Shown: positions 35,185 to 47,100 of the stretch, in pieces
How the letters are laid out: each line of letters starts with the position of its first letter
How positions within the stretch are numbered: position 1 is the stretch's first letter
Origin: Neonectria sp. B-13
Lineage: Eukaryota; Ascomycota; Sordariomycetes; Hypocreales; Nectriaceae
Length of the DNA: 64,000 nt
Direction: 5' to 3'
Assembly: GCA_002682825.1 (NCBI GenBank)
Contig: NOKP01000009.1
Location: 744,001-808,000 of the forward strand
Translations under genes and position numbers: made by a program
Notes under the pieces: model-generated
The model's database searches: none
The model's input: the letters and a program-made list of their open reading frames with translations, nothing else
What the model was told of the DNA's origin: nothing

Positions 35185-35928
35185 CTATGAACCCTGCCCC
35201 CTCGGCACAATGGGCCCGAGCCCTAGCAAGGCATGAAGAGCCGTCGCCTCCTCAAACGACATGACCGGAACCGGCTCGGAGTTGGGCGGCCGCGGCGGTC
35301 CCGAGGGAACGGGCGGCTCCGGGTCGGCCGGCGGATGAGCTTGTTGGTGCCTGTGCCGAAATCTCATCTCCCGAGTCCATTCATCCTCCTGCTTGATCCG
35401 GAGCCAGTCCCCAAGGGAGCAGTCGACCACCAGCCTTGTCTCTTCCGGAAGCGGCCGGCCGTCCGGGATGCCCAGCGCCGCCAGCAAGTCCTGGCGAAGA
35501 CCCATGAGCACCGGGTGCACGGCCGTCACAAAGTCGTGGATGGAGAGGTACGGCTTGTCCGAGACTTCAACGGCAAACGGCGCCAGGTTCGTTGGCTTAT
35601 CTTCCCCGCAGCACTGCACCAGAGACATGTGCCCGTTGACGAGCTCATACACGCAACTTGGATCGTCGGGGTCTGCGTGCTCGTGGCTCTCGAACCAGTC
35701 CAGCTTCCAGGTATCCAGTGGAGAAACACGGACGGATAGGGACGTCTCTCGGGACTGCGTCAGCGGCTCTTGCGAGATGGGATGCCAGCTCGTCTCCGCC
35801 GAGGCTTGGCGGCAGTAGGGCTCTCGGGGTCCAAGGGGGTTGTCAACATCCTCGAGGACGAAGATGCTGCTTTCTAGAGGGCCTTGCAGGGTCCAGAAAA
35901 GGCGTTTGGCGGCCTCGCTGATCCGCAT
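35185..35928 (-). CDS. Unknown cytosolic-type protein, 247 residues
   Basis: A single-exon frame starting MRISEAAKRLFWTLQG at 35,928. The frame stays open to another ATG at 36,030, but the intervening residues look like leader sequence. The protein is acidic, with the segment TWKLDWFESHE, a central hydrophobic/aromatic region and a proline-rich stretch near the C-terminus (HPPADPEPPVPSGPPRPPN), followed by MSFEEATALHALLGLG. No signal peptide, membrane helix or known catalytic motif. It lies tail-to-tail with the LysM gene, 180 bases apart. Family not recognised. Confidence 0.7.
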   Translation of the reverse strand: MRISEAAKRLFWTLQGPLESSIFVLEDVDNPLGPREPYCRQASAETSWHPISQEPLTQSRETSLSVRVSPLDTWKLDWFESHEHADPDDPSCVYELVNGHMSLVQCCGEDKPTNLAPFAVEVSDKPYLSIHDFVTAVHPVLMGLRQDLLAALGIPDGRPLPEETRLVVDCSLGDWLRIKQEDEWTREMRFRHRHQQAHPPADPEPPVPSGPPRPPNSEPVPVMSFEEATALHALLGLGPIVPRGQGS

Positions 35929-36506
35929 AGTGATGGCTGATGGCGAGGATGAGTGTTGAGGTGGAGAGAAATAGGAATGCGAGAGCCGGGTTCCGACCAA
36001 CTGTTGGATTGACCCCTTGTGTGGCGGCATAAGACCCGAATTTGCATAAACCTCTGATACACCGATATCCTAGCCTTGGTCAGATGACTAGAAAACCCCT
36101 CTCGAGAAAAGAGGGGGCCGGAGGCATCCTAGATCAAGACAATGATAATCACAGGGCTCCACATCGTATTGATCCTTATCAGCTTGATCGAATGTACCGT
36201 ACGCTATCCAACACCAACTTATATTTGAGTTCCTTCTGTTGCAGCAGGGCAGTTCAGTGGATCCTAATATCAGGTGTGCTATTATTAGAATCCAAATGGC
36301 CGCATTGCTTCTCCAAAAATATGCGACTCAGGCACAGGAACGTACGAAGTTGTTGGTTGGTTGTCGTGATCCTTGTCTAGCCTTCACCTGAACGCTTCAC
36401 ATATAAACCATGGGACAAAATGCACAGACGATGGAACAGAAGGATTCTTCCATTAATTGTTGATCCACTCCCTGACTAACTCGGCGGCTTCGATGCTCCA
36501 ATCTAA
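35929..36506. other. Intergenic between unknown gene and DUF1769 gene
   Basis: About 580 bases containing the promoter of the minus-strand unknown gene and the 3' flank of the minus-strand DUF1769 gene. No repeat or RNA gene seen. Confidence 0.5.
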
Positions 36507-37652
36507 TCAATCAACGTCATCGGGGCTGGTCTTCTCGAATCCCTCCTCACCAAACTTGGGCCCAAACCTCTCTCGAGCCTCCTTCAACGCCTCGACTTCG
36601 TCAATGTCGATCTCCTCGTCGGGAATCGGGATATCGCGCCGCTCGGCAATGGACTCCTTGGCCCCTGGCTTGAGCGAGCCGTCCTCGTTGACGTAGTCCT
36701 TGTGGTAAAGGGTGATGAGGATGACCAGGTACGTCTGGTCCGTCGCCTTGTTTCGCAGGACGTATCTGAGCTGATGTGAGCGTCTCTGCTTGGACCTGAG
36801 ACAAGTAAACGGAACGATGGTGAGAAGAGTGGTCATGTACACGCGTGCCGTGGGAGGCTCGCAAGGAAACTGGGGGTGGAAAAAGCAACGAGACGTCTCT
36901 CACCTGAGGCCCTGGCCGTCCCAGTACTTCATGATGGGCAGCTGGAAGCCGGGCAGCTTCAAGGCCAGGTTCGCAAAGTCGAGGTAGGGGTTGAAGAAGT
37001 CGAGGCCATAGGTGCGGTCGTACTCCCATACCTACTTCTCCTTGTTCTTGGCACGGAGCGCCTACTTCATGCGTGCCTTGTTGGCTTTGGGGACGGCGAG
37101 CTCTTGACGTGTCTTCAAGCCGGCCTTGTCCCTGCCCTCGTTGAACCAGAGGCTGCCCTTGGCCTCGTCGTACTTGCTGGGGCCAATGTGGATGGTGTTG
37201 AAGGAGCTCAGGGCCGGCCCGTACAGGAAGGGCTTGTCGGCGTAGGCGTTGCCGTCCAGGCTGGGGTCGATCTACCACTTGACGATGCTTATGGCGGTGT
37301 TGAAGCCGGGGGGGAGGCGATCGCGGATGGGGTGGTCGAAGTCATTGCTGAACTGTAAGTTAGTGCCCGAGATGCTGGGGCCCTCGTCGGCGGCGGGCTT
37401 CTTGGGGGTGAAGTGGAACGAGATGCTGTACTGATCCTGGTTGTAGGCATGGGGCTCTGATGCGAAATATGGAGAGGTGGCCGGGGCGTTGCGCGGGATG
37501 CCCTTGTAGTCCTGGACATGTACGTTGAGCTCGATGTTGGCGCCGTCGCTGGAGATGCGGAGCGGTTCGGCGCTGTTGATGGGCACCTGGACGTGCGAGT
37601 CGTCGTTGTAGCCAGGGCCGGCCGTGATGTGGAGGACGTAGTTGTCGGCCAT
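36507..37652 (-). pseudogene. DUF1769 gene with three TAG codons at Trp sites
   Basis: Two exons (37652-36904 and 36795-36507; GTGAGA..CAG intron) form a frame of 345 codons that is full-length for the DUF1769 family: MADNYVLHITAGPGY at the start, the hallmark NDFDHPIRDRLPPG block, YGLDFFNPYLDFA and MKYWDGQGLR before the intron, and YVLRNKATDQTYLV after it. Three in-frame TAG codons interrupt it at 37,274-37,272, 37,064-37,062 and 37,034-37,032. The first falls in KW-*-IDP, and by family memory all three sit where relatives have tryptophan (TGG). Other tryptophans (GSLW, VWEY, KYWD) are intact, and the rest of the frame is undamaged with normal codon use. Family members are conserved fungal proteins; a fission-yeast relative has been linked to plasma-membrane phosphoinositide binding. 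As read from DNA the product would stop after ~126 residues. Confidence 0.8.
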
Positions 37653-39075
37653 TATGAACAACGAGTGAGTATCAGTGACGCTTGATTCTCTCTCTCGCTT
37701 GGTGGATCTGAATCTCGCTTTGATCTGAGAACCATTTCATGGGCAAGGGCGCCGTTCCGGGGTATTTTAAGCGTCAACAGCCACGGCGCGAAACATCCAT
37801 GATGGCTCGACTCTATCCGATAGATGACGTGAGGTTTTTTTTTTTCCCTCTCGGTCCGGCGATTGATTAATTGGATCCGTGACAATCGCCGCCGAAACAA
37901 CCACTCGCTGCCCTGTTTTCGGCCCTGCCCACGCCCGCATTGATAATTGCATGCACGACACGATGAAAACTCATTGCCACAGATTCGTCCTTTCGATTTT
38001 CCACCTTCGTGGCGTGCAACACCTGCAATCATGAGTCTGTTTAGATGCACGCTTCCGACTTTACCTCTTTCCATGTTATCAACTCCAGCCTGGAATTCCC
38101 GCCATCCTTGTCTCGTGCATTACGTTGCCTTCACCGCCGTTATCGTGACAATTGTTGGTGGTTTCTCGACCATTGCAGGTGCAGTGCGATCCGGGTCATT
38201 TCTCACCGCTACATGTGGCAATAGCAGTACGTACATGTAAGTCAACTTGTTGTAAGTGTTGCGATATATCCGACGGAGATGGCAGAGACTCTTGCTTTCA
38301 CATGCCTGCAACTGTTATGTTGCATCTTCGGGATATTTTTGTCGTTCCAGCCTCAGCTCTCGGGTAGCGCACTGGTGACAATTAAATGTGCTTAAGGCTA
38401 CACCTTATTTGCAGGGTGGATTATTAACTATCAGGTAATATACATAATAAGCAGCTTAATGCATCTCCTCATAGGAGAAAAGTAGGGCTATTCAAATAAT
38501 CAAATAGATCCAAATAGATCCAAATTAAATCAAATTAAATTAAATCAACTATTCTTTTATTTAAATTAAATCAAATTGGACTCTTAATTTGATTTAATTT
38601 ATTTATTAATAAGCCTAATAATAAGAGGAGTCTAGCTTAGCTATAGCTATTTCTCTCTCCTTTTCTTAGAACTAAGGATCTACCTATAGTATTTTATATT
38701 ATAAACTATACTATTAAACTGAATATATTAATATAGAAATATATTATTCTTACTACTAAAGTTCTTTAATAGCTTTAGGAATCTAATATACTAAGTTATT
38801 AAGTATTAGATTCTACTAAGTATAATACTTAATAGTTAACTATACTAAATAAGAGCTATTAGTTTCTAATAAAAGCTATAAACTAAATCTTTTCTAAGAG
38901 ATAGTTCTTATCTATAAAGGTTTATTATTATTTATTTAACTATTAGATTAATTTTACTAATATATTAGATTAATCCTTCTTAAATCTAATTATACTATAT
39001 TAAGTTATCTTTTATTAATAAGTATATTTTTACTATTAGATTAATATAAAAATAGATATAGAGAAAGGGCTAAAG
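37653..39075. other. Promoter flank, then AT-rich boundary
   Basis: 37,653-38,370 is upstream sequence for the DUF1769 gene. A 69-codon open frame at 38,031 (plus) with one hydrophobic stretch is too weak to call. From ~38,400 the sequence becomes AT-rich; 38,490-38,610 is an A/T-only patch of repeated AAATC and AATTTGATTTAATTT motifs that can fold back on itself. No gene recognised. Confidence 0.5.
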
Positions 39076-42000
39076 TGTTACAGCCCGGGTTGGGACCAGG
39101 CGGTTACAACCGGCAGAATCATTTCAGTACCTACTTTTTCCTTCCTACTACAGTGTACAACACCTACACATTGAACGAGCTCCATTCAACACAGTTCAAT
39201 ACCATAAGTATATGCACATTGAATAGGTACTATTTGATATAACTCAATACCATTCAACTATACTAGTCCTATGTATATATACACATTCATTTAGCACATT
39301 AGATAAGAGCCTTAAGCTCCTTAGCTATTAATACTCCTACTTGGTTATATAATAACTTACCTTTGTACATTACTATTATAACCTACATTGCTCACTATGA
39401 TGTCCTAATCTACTTAATCATTAAACCATATGCCTTAGACCTACCTTAGACCCCTAGGTTAAGCTTGACTATTATATGTTAATAGCTTTTGTTCAGTGTA
39501 TTACTATATTAACCTAAGTAATACCTGAATAGTCATTATAGCTCTTATGACCTCTGCAATAAGCTTGTTATCTACTGCTCCTAAGGGAAAGCAAGTTGCA
39601 AAAGATAATAATAGAGATAATAATATGGACCCTATGGACTCTAAGGAGGAGGATAATAATAAAAAAATCGCTTAACTTCGTAAGTAAAACATTATCTTAA
39701 GTAATCAACTCAATGGCATAATGGAAGTAATAAAGGTCCTCAAAGTAGACAATCAAACCCACTTTAACGCCTTATACACTAGTATTGAGAAACTCTTGGC
39801 TACTAATAGAACCCTAGATCCAAACATCTCTAACATACAGAAAGCAATCAATCGCCTAGCCTAGGAATAAGTAGCTACACAAGAAATCTAATATAGATAA
39901 ATCGAACAGTTTAGTGGCTTCTTAGTTACCCCTAACATCCTATGACCTAGGGATATAGGTAAGACAATCAAGCCTACTTAGCCACTAAAGTTCAATAGTA
40001 CCCCAAAGGACCTTTGTAAATATCTTACTTAAGTTAAGTCGTTCTATATATACTACCTAAGTGCATTCAGGAATGAGCAACTTAAGGTGTAATATAGAAT
40101 GAGCCTTCTAGAAGGAAAAGCCTTATGTAGAATAGAACTATACCTAAGGGACTTCATTAAGAATACAAATTCTCCTAAGAATCAAAAGATTGAGACAAAG
40201 GAACTCTTTAGTAGCTTTATACTATATAAAGAATGACTTATTAATGCTTATAGGGAATAGGATGAAAAATATAATGCCCTTCTTGCAATCTGAAAGCTAA
40301 AGTAGACTAAGGCTGCTTTGGAGTACTTCTCTGAATTTAGGTACCTTACTGCTAAGCTCAATTGGACTAATAAAAATCAAATTGATAAGTTTTACTAAGG
40401 ACTTAAGGATAAAGTTAAGGATAAGATCTATAAAATCTTAGACCTATTGACTAACTTTAATGCTTATATAAAGATCTGTGTACTTATTAACAATTGACTG
40501 TTCAAAAGATGTATTGAAAGAAAGAAGGGTTCCTTTAAGGGTTAGAAGAATAAGAAAAACTACTCTAATATTAGCAAAAGAAAGAATAGGAATACCTCTT
40601 AGGGAACTTAGCCTAGCCCTATGGAACTAGGAGCTATACAATGAGATTACTCTTAAGTTAAATGTTGGAACTATAGAGGAATAGGATACTTTGAAAGTAA
40701 GTATTAAAAGCCTAAATTAGGATAAAAGTACAAGCTTATGCCTAAAGGTAAGTATATCTAATTCATTAACTATTAAAACATTAGTAAAACCATTAGTATA
40801 ATCAAAGGATTATATAAGATAATAAAAACTGATTACTTTAATATAATATAGCCTTTGCCTAGTACTAAACGGTATAAAACCGAAGATAATAGTAAGTATG
40901 TTAAAAAAATATAATATAGAGTTCTAGAACTTACCTAGAATGACAAGGGATTTAAGAAAGGAATGTATAATCCTTAGATCCTAGTCCCTGAAGGAAAACT
41001 AAGAATAATGATTAAAGGCAAGACTATTGCTATAGTCTAGAAAGGAAAGAAACTAACCCCTTTTGAATCAGTCCTAGAGGATATAGAATCCTACTAATGG
41101 CTATCTATTAAGATTAATATTCCTAATAGATAACTAATGATGGGTTATAATCATTATGTAAGCCTAACAAATAGTATAATGCTAAAAGAATAATTAAAAT
41201 AGCTATACAATTAGATCAAGGAATAAAGACTTAGTGCTTAACTATCTTAATAATAAGAAATAGATAACTAAATATGCTAATGTTTCTATACTTAATAGGA
41301 TAGAGTCCTATGCCTTAATGTAGGATAAGAAGCAAGATAAGCAAGATAGCTTAGCTTGCCTATCTAAGATAATAATATCTAAGCTCCTGCTGAAGAATAC
41401 CTAAGTAATAATTGCACTAGCTATAAAATAGCTCCTAGTATTAATAATACCTTATTAGAAGAATTGGATAATAATCAAGAGAGATAGTGGTCTAAAGCCA
41501 TTATACTCTTAATTGAACCTCTAGAGTAAATAACTACTAGTATACTACTGGAAGCTTTAATCCTAAAACTATAGTAAATGATAGCTATCTACAATAGGAT
41601 AATAGAATAAAGGTAGAAAACATTGAAGTAAATGTATGTATAACTCATTTGAGAAAGGCTAGATACTAGGGAAGGGGATAATGTCTACATTTAGGCCTAG
41701 TACTAATGAGTTGCTTATGTATAATAATATATACTATTATATACACTAAACCTGGATAAAGGAGATAACTCTTAACTGCCTAAAGATACTATGGGATGTA
41801 AAGAACTTTTATGGATGTCTTATTTCTATAATATATGCCTAATACACTTAGTAGATAAAGTAGAGAATGATTACTATTTAACTAAGGTTGCTAACTATCC
41901 TATTACTAACTTGTATCTTAAACAAGAAACATAGGGTTATATTAGGATATAATAATTGCAATCTAAATACATTATAGTCATTTAGCCATAAGAATAATAC

Positions 42001-43951
42001 TTCCCTGAATAATATATAAAGGGGCTAATAGACCTAAGGGACTGCTTACACCTAGAATGCAAGGTCTATATATACACTAAGATCTAAGAATAGTATAATG
42101 CATAGGAAAATGACTACCCTTAATGTACTAAAAAGCATATAGTAAACTGTAAGAACTATAACTGTAAAGAATACATAGAAGAAGCATAAGGAATCTATAA
42201 ATGGATCCTTATAATGCATAAAGATGGATTTAACTTTGCTATATGAACTAGTAGAATACTAATGAACTATGTATAGTATGAAGAACTCTATAAATATGCA
42301 AAAAATGATAAATGCTATCTATAGAAGAGCAATAGGCAAGTGATCAAAAGGAGAATGAACTACCTTTAATAAAAGCTCTATGTACAATAGAAATAATAAA
42401 GAAATGAACGATATTTGAGCTGAGAGTATGAGTTAGGGATAAGTGGCTTATAGTGCTAGTGGACAGTGGAGCTTAGGCATTATACATTGACCTTAGTGTG
42501 GTTAATCAAATAAAGCTATTCTATAAAAACAAAAAGGATCTATACCTAGTATAGAATCTTAAAAGTGATTTATTCTTATATAATAAGGGATAGATAATCT
42601 AATAGGTTAATTACTTAAAGGTTCTTATTAATAGATAAAACTAGAGTATTACCCTTAATATTATACCTATAATACATTATAATATTGTTTTAGGATATTT
42701 ATAGCTAAAGAAATTCAATCCTTATATTAACTAAAGAACTAGCTAGATATATATTAATTATAATAATGTTTTCCCTAGTAATAATGAAAATGACTTAATA
42801 GATAAAGAGAAATCTCTAATCCTGACTTCTAAAGAAATAGAGAGTAAGGATAAGCATAAGGATACAATAGATACCTTAGCACCCCTAAAAGGAATATAAC
42901 ACAAACAAAAAAACAGTAAATAAAAATAATTCTAAAGAACAATTGGATATATTAGATAATAGTTTATATAGCTAAATAAAGACCTTAAGGAATAGAAGAA
43001 ACTCCCTAAAGAAGAATAACTTAAGAATGTACCATTAGAGTATTATATCTATAAGAAACTCTTCAAGGAAGAACTTAAGATAGATCTACTAGAATTCAAT
43101 GAATAGAGTTATAAAATTGTATTAAAAGATAAGATATTACCTACATTCTATAAGATCTTTAACCTCAATAAAATACAACTATACACACTCAAGGAATACC
43201 TCAATGAAATATTAAAGAAAGAATATATTAGGAAATCCAAGTCCTTAGTAGGTTACTCAGTTATATTCATTCTTAAGAAAAATAAAAAGCTTTGACTTAT
43301 TATAGACTATTAACAATTGAATGCAATTACCCTTAAAGACTGAACCCTATTACCTCTTATTACTAAGCTTAAAGATAGGCTCTATGGGATAAAGGTCTTT
43401 ATAGCATTAGATCTCAAAGGAGCATATAACTTGATCTACATTCAGTTAGGACATGAATGGAAAACCGCTTTTAGAACGAAGTATGGACTCTTTGAATACC
43501 TTGTTATGCCCTTTGGACTTATGAATGCACTAGCATTATTTCAATGAATGATCAATCATATACTTTAAGAATACTTAGACATCTTTATAGTATACTACCT
43601 AGATAACATTCTGATCTTCTCTAAAACTAAAGAAGAATACATAGAATACATCTATAAGGTACTATAAGCATTATAGGACAACAAATTGTTAGTTGAACCA
43701 GAGAAAAGTCATTTCTATGTTAAGGAAGTAGAATTTCTTAGATATATAATCTTATACAACTAGGTTAGAATGGATCCAAAGAAAATTACTATAGTTAGTG
43801 AATGGCTTAGACTAAAGAACATTAAGGAAGTACAGTCATTCCTTAGGTTCACAAACTACTACCGAAGATTCATTCGAAACTTCAGTGGACTCACCATACC
43901 CCTCACCAGATTCACAAAGAAAGGAGAAGACTTTCAATGGGATACAGCTGC
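39076..43951 (+). mobile_element. RIP-degraded Ty3/gypsy retrotransposon, 3' part missing (left arm)
   Basis: The LTR appears to start with TGTTACAGCCCGGG at 39,076; its end is not resolved (before ~39,600). A gag-like frame begins near 39,627 (MDPMDSKEED). Near 40,665 a CCHC zinc knuckle can be read with its middle cysteine changed to tyrosine. An aspartic-protease LVDSGA motif lies near 42,453. Reverse transcriptase spans ~43,140-43,760 ([20 protein letters not shown] is clear; the catalytic YxDD box reads YYLDN). Gag-PR-RT order and an RNase H start (QSFLRFTNYYRRFI) identify Ty3/gypsy. Tens of in-frame TAG/TAA codons, nearly all explainable as G/A or C/T changes, mark it as RIP-inactivated. 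Integrase and 3' LTR are absent because the palindrome centre cuts the element. Confidence 0.85.
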
Positions 43952-44051
43952 NNNNNNNNNNNNNNNNNNNNNNNNNNNNNNNNNNNNNNNNNNNNNNNNN
44001 NNNNNNNNNNNNNNNNNNNNNNNNNNNNNNNNNNNNNNNNNNNNNNNNNNN
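43952..44051. other. 100-N assembly gap near palindrome centre
   Basis: Exactly 100 N, the conventional filler for a gap of unknown size. The left contig ends in the RNase H region of the retroelement. The right contig begins 200 bases further on in mirrored coordinates. Confidence 0.99.
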
Positions 44052-44197
44052 TGTCTCTATCGATTGATGTCTATTTTACCTTATGCATCAGTGTTGTCGT
44101 ATTTCTGTGCATTTTTCTCTCTGTTTTCGCTGCCCGCTTGGAATTGCACTAAGTCCCACGACACACAGTCCTGACCCTGACCCTAGAACCACCTCCG
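44052..44197 (-). repeat. Dispersed repeat R2, copy 3, joined to the retroelement
   Basis: On the minus strand this is the least mutated copy of R2 (GAGGTGGTTCTAGGGTCAGG ... GCATAAGGTAAAATAGACATC). It directly follows the gypsy pol frame at ILSEPVLSE, where homology to RNase H stops, so it marks a junction or insertion. The gap begins where R2 would continue. Confidence 0.75.
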
Positions 44198-47100
44198 ATA
44201 GCACTGGTTCGCTCAAAATGACGCTTTTAATGTCGTTGAATGCTTTCTCAGCAGCTGTATCCCATTGAAAGTCTTCTCCTTTCTTTGTGAATCTGGTGAG
44301 GGGTATGGTGAGTCCACTGAAGTTTCGAATGAATCTTCGGTAGTAGTTTGTGAACCTAAGGAATGACTGTACTTCCTTAATGTTCTTTAGTCTAAGCCAT
44401 TCACTAACTATAGTAATTTTCTTTGGATCCATTCTAACCTAGTTGTATAAGATTATATATCTAAGAAATTCTACTTCCTTAACATAGAAATGACTTTTCT
44501 CTGGTTCAACTAACAATTTGTTGTCCTATAATGCTTATAGTACCTTATAGATGTATTCTATGTATTCTTCTTTAGTTTTAGAGAAGATCAGAATGTTATC
44601 TAGGTAGTATACTATAAAGATGTCTAAGTATTCTTAAAGTATATGATTGATCATTCATTGAAATAATGCTAGTGCATTCATAAGTCCAAAGGGCATAACA
44701 AGGTATTCAAAGAGTCCATACTTCGTTCTAAAAGCGGTTTTCCATTCATGTCCTAACTGAATGTAGATCAAGTTATATGCTCCTTTGAGATCTAATGCTA
44801 TAAAGACCTTTATCCCATAGAGCCTATCTTTAAGCTTAGTAATAAGAGGTAATAGGGTTCAGTCTTTAAGGGTAATTGCATTCAATTGTTAATAGTCTAT
44901 AATAAGTCAAAGCTTTTTATTTTTCTTAAGAATGAATATAACTGAGTAACCTACTAAGGACTTGGATTTCCTAATATATTCTTTCTTTAATATTTCATTG
45001 AGGTATTCCTTGAGTGTGTATAGTTGTATTTTATTGAGGTTAAAGATCTTATAGAATGTAGGTAATATCTTATCTTTTAATACAATTTTATAACTCTATT
45101 CATTGAATTCTAGTAGATCTATCTTAAGTTCTTCCTTGAAGAGTTTCTTATAGATATAATACTCTAATGGTACATTCTTAAGTTATTCTTCTTTAGGGAG
45201 TTTCTTCTATTCCTTAAGGTCTTTATTTAGCTATATAAACTATTATCTAATATATCCAATTGTTCTTTAGAATTATTTTTATTTACTGTTTTTTTGTTTG
45301 TGTTATATTCCTTTTAGGGGTGCTAAGGTATCTATTGTATCCTTATGCTTATCCTTACTCTCTATTTCTTTAGAAGTCAGGATTAGAGATTTCTCTTTAT
45401 CTATTAAGTCATTTTCATTATTACTAGGGAAAACATTATTATAATTAATATATATCTAGCTAGTTCTTTAGTTAATATAAGGATTGAATTTCTTTAGCTA
45501 TAAATATCCTAAAACAATATTATAATGTATTATAGGTATAATATTAAGGGTAATACTCTAGTTTTATCTATTAATAAGAACCTTTAAGTAATTAACCTAT
45601 TAGATTATCTATCCCTTATTATATAAGAATAAATCACTTTTAAGATTCTATACTAGGTATAGATCCTTTTTGTTTTTATAGAATAGCTTTATTTGATTAA
45701 CCACACTAAGGTCAATGTATAATGCCTAAGCTCCACTGTCCACTAGCACTATAAGCCACTTATCCCTAACTCATACTCTCAGCTCAAATATCGTTCATTT
45801 CTTTATTATTTCTATTGTACATAGAGCTTTTATTAAAGGTAGTTCATTCTCCTTTTGATCACTTGCCTATTGCTCTTCTATAGATAGCATTTATCATTTT
45901 TTGCATATTTATAGAGTTCTTCATACTATACATAGTTCATTAGTATTCTACTAGTTCATATAGCAAAGTTAAATCCATCTTTATGCATTATAAGGATCCA
46001 TTTATAGATTCCTTATGCTTCTTCTATGTATTCTTTACAGTTATAGTTCTTACAGTTTACTATATGCTTTTTAGTACATTAAGGGTAGTCATTTTCCTAT
46101 GCATTATACTATTCTTAGATCTTAGTGTATATATAGACCTTGCATTCTAGGTGTAAGCAGTCCCTTAGGTCTATTAGCCCCTTTATATATTATTCAGGGA
46201 AGTATTATTCTTATGGCTAAATGACTATAATGTATTTAGATTGCAATTATTATATCCTAATATAACCCTATGTTTCTTGTTTAAGATACAAGTTAGTAAT
46301 AGGATAGTTAGCAACCTTAGTTAAATAGTAATCATTCTCTACTTTATCTACTAAGTGTATTAGGCATATATTATAGAAATAAGACATCCATAAAAGTTCT
46401 TTACATCCCATAGTATCTTTAGGCAGTTAAGAGTTATCTCCTTTATCCAGGTTTAGTGTATATAATAGTATATATTATTATACATAAGCAACTCATTAGT
46501 ACTAGGCCTAAATGTAGACATTATCCCCTTCCCTAGTATCTAGCCTTTCTCAAATGAGTTATACATACATTTACTTCAATGTTTTCTACCTTTATTCTAT
46601 TATCCTATTGTAGATAGCTATCATTTACTATAGTTTTAGGATTAAAGCTTCCAGTAGTATACTAGTAGTTATTTACTCTAGAGGTTCAATTAAGAGTATA
46701 ATGGCTTTAGACCACTATCTCTCTTGATTATTATCCAATTCTTCTAATAAGGTATTATTAATACTAGGAGCTATTTTATAGCTAGTGCAATTATTACTTA
46801 GGTATTCTTCAGCAGGAGCTTAGATATTATTATCTTAGATAGGCAAGCTAAGCTATCTTGCTTATCTTGCTTCTTATCCTACATTAAGGCATAGGACTCT
46901 ATCCTATTAAGTATAGAAACATTAGCATATTTAGTTATCTATTTCTTATTATTAAGATAGTTAAGCACTAAGTCTTTATTCCTTGATCTAATTGTATAGC
47001 TATTTTAATTATTCTTTTAGCATTATACTATTTGTTAGGCTTACATAATGATTATAACCCATCATTAGTTATCTATTAGGAATATTAATCTTAATAGATA

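Larger units (their letters stand above)
24202..43950 (+). repeat. Left arm of giant inverted repeat
   Basis: Every base here pairs with the reverse complement at 88,202 minus its position, up to the right edge of the window, so the arm is at least 19.75 kb. All compared stretches, including fast-decaying AT-rich DNA, introns and intergenic regions, appear identical. The true outer end is not visible because the window stops at 64,000. Contents: AT-rich flank, four genes, and a truncated Ty3/gypsy element at the inner end. Confidence 0.97.

Noticed and set aside
38031..38240. 69-codon frame with one hydrophobic stretch
   Set aside because: No signal, homology or codon-use support; lies in the DUF1769 upstream flank.
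43770..44174. Open frames running through the N gap
   Set aside because: Artefact of translating N; only the retroelement part before the gap is real.
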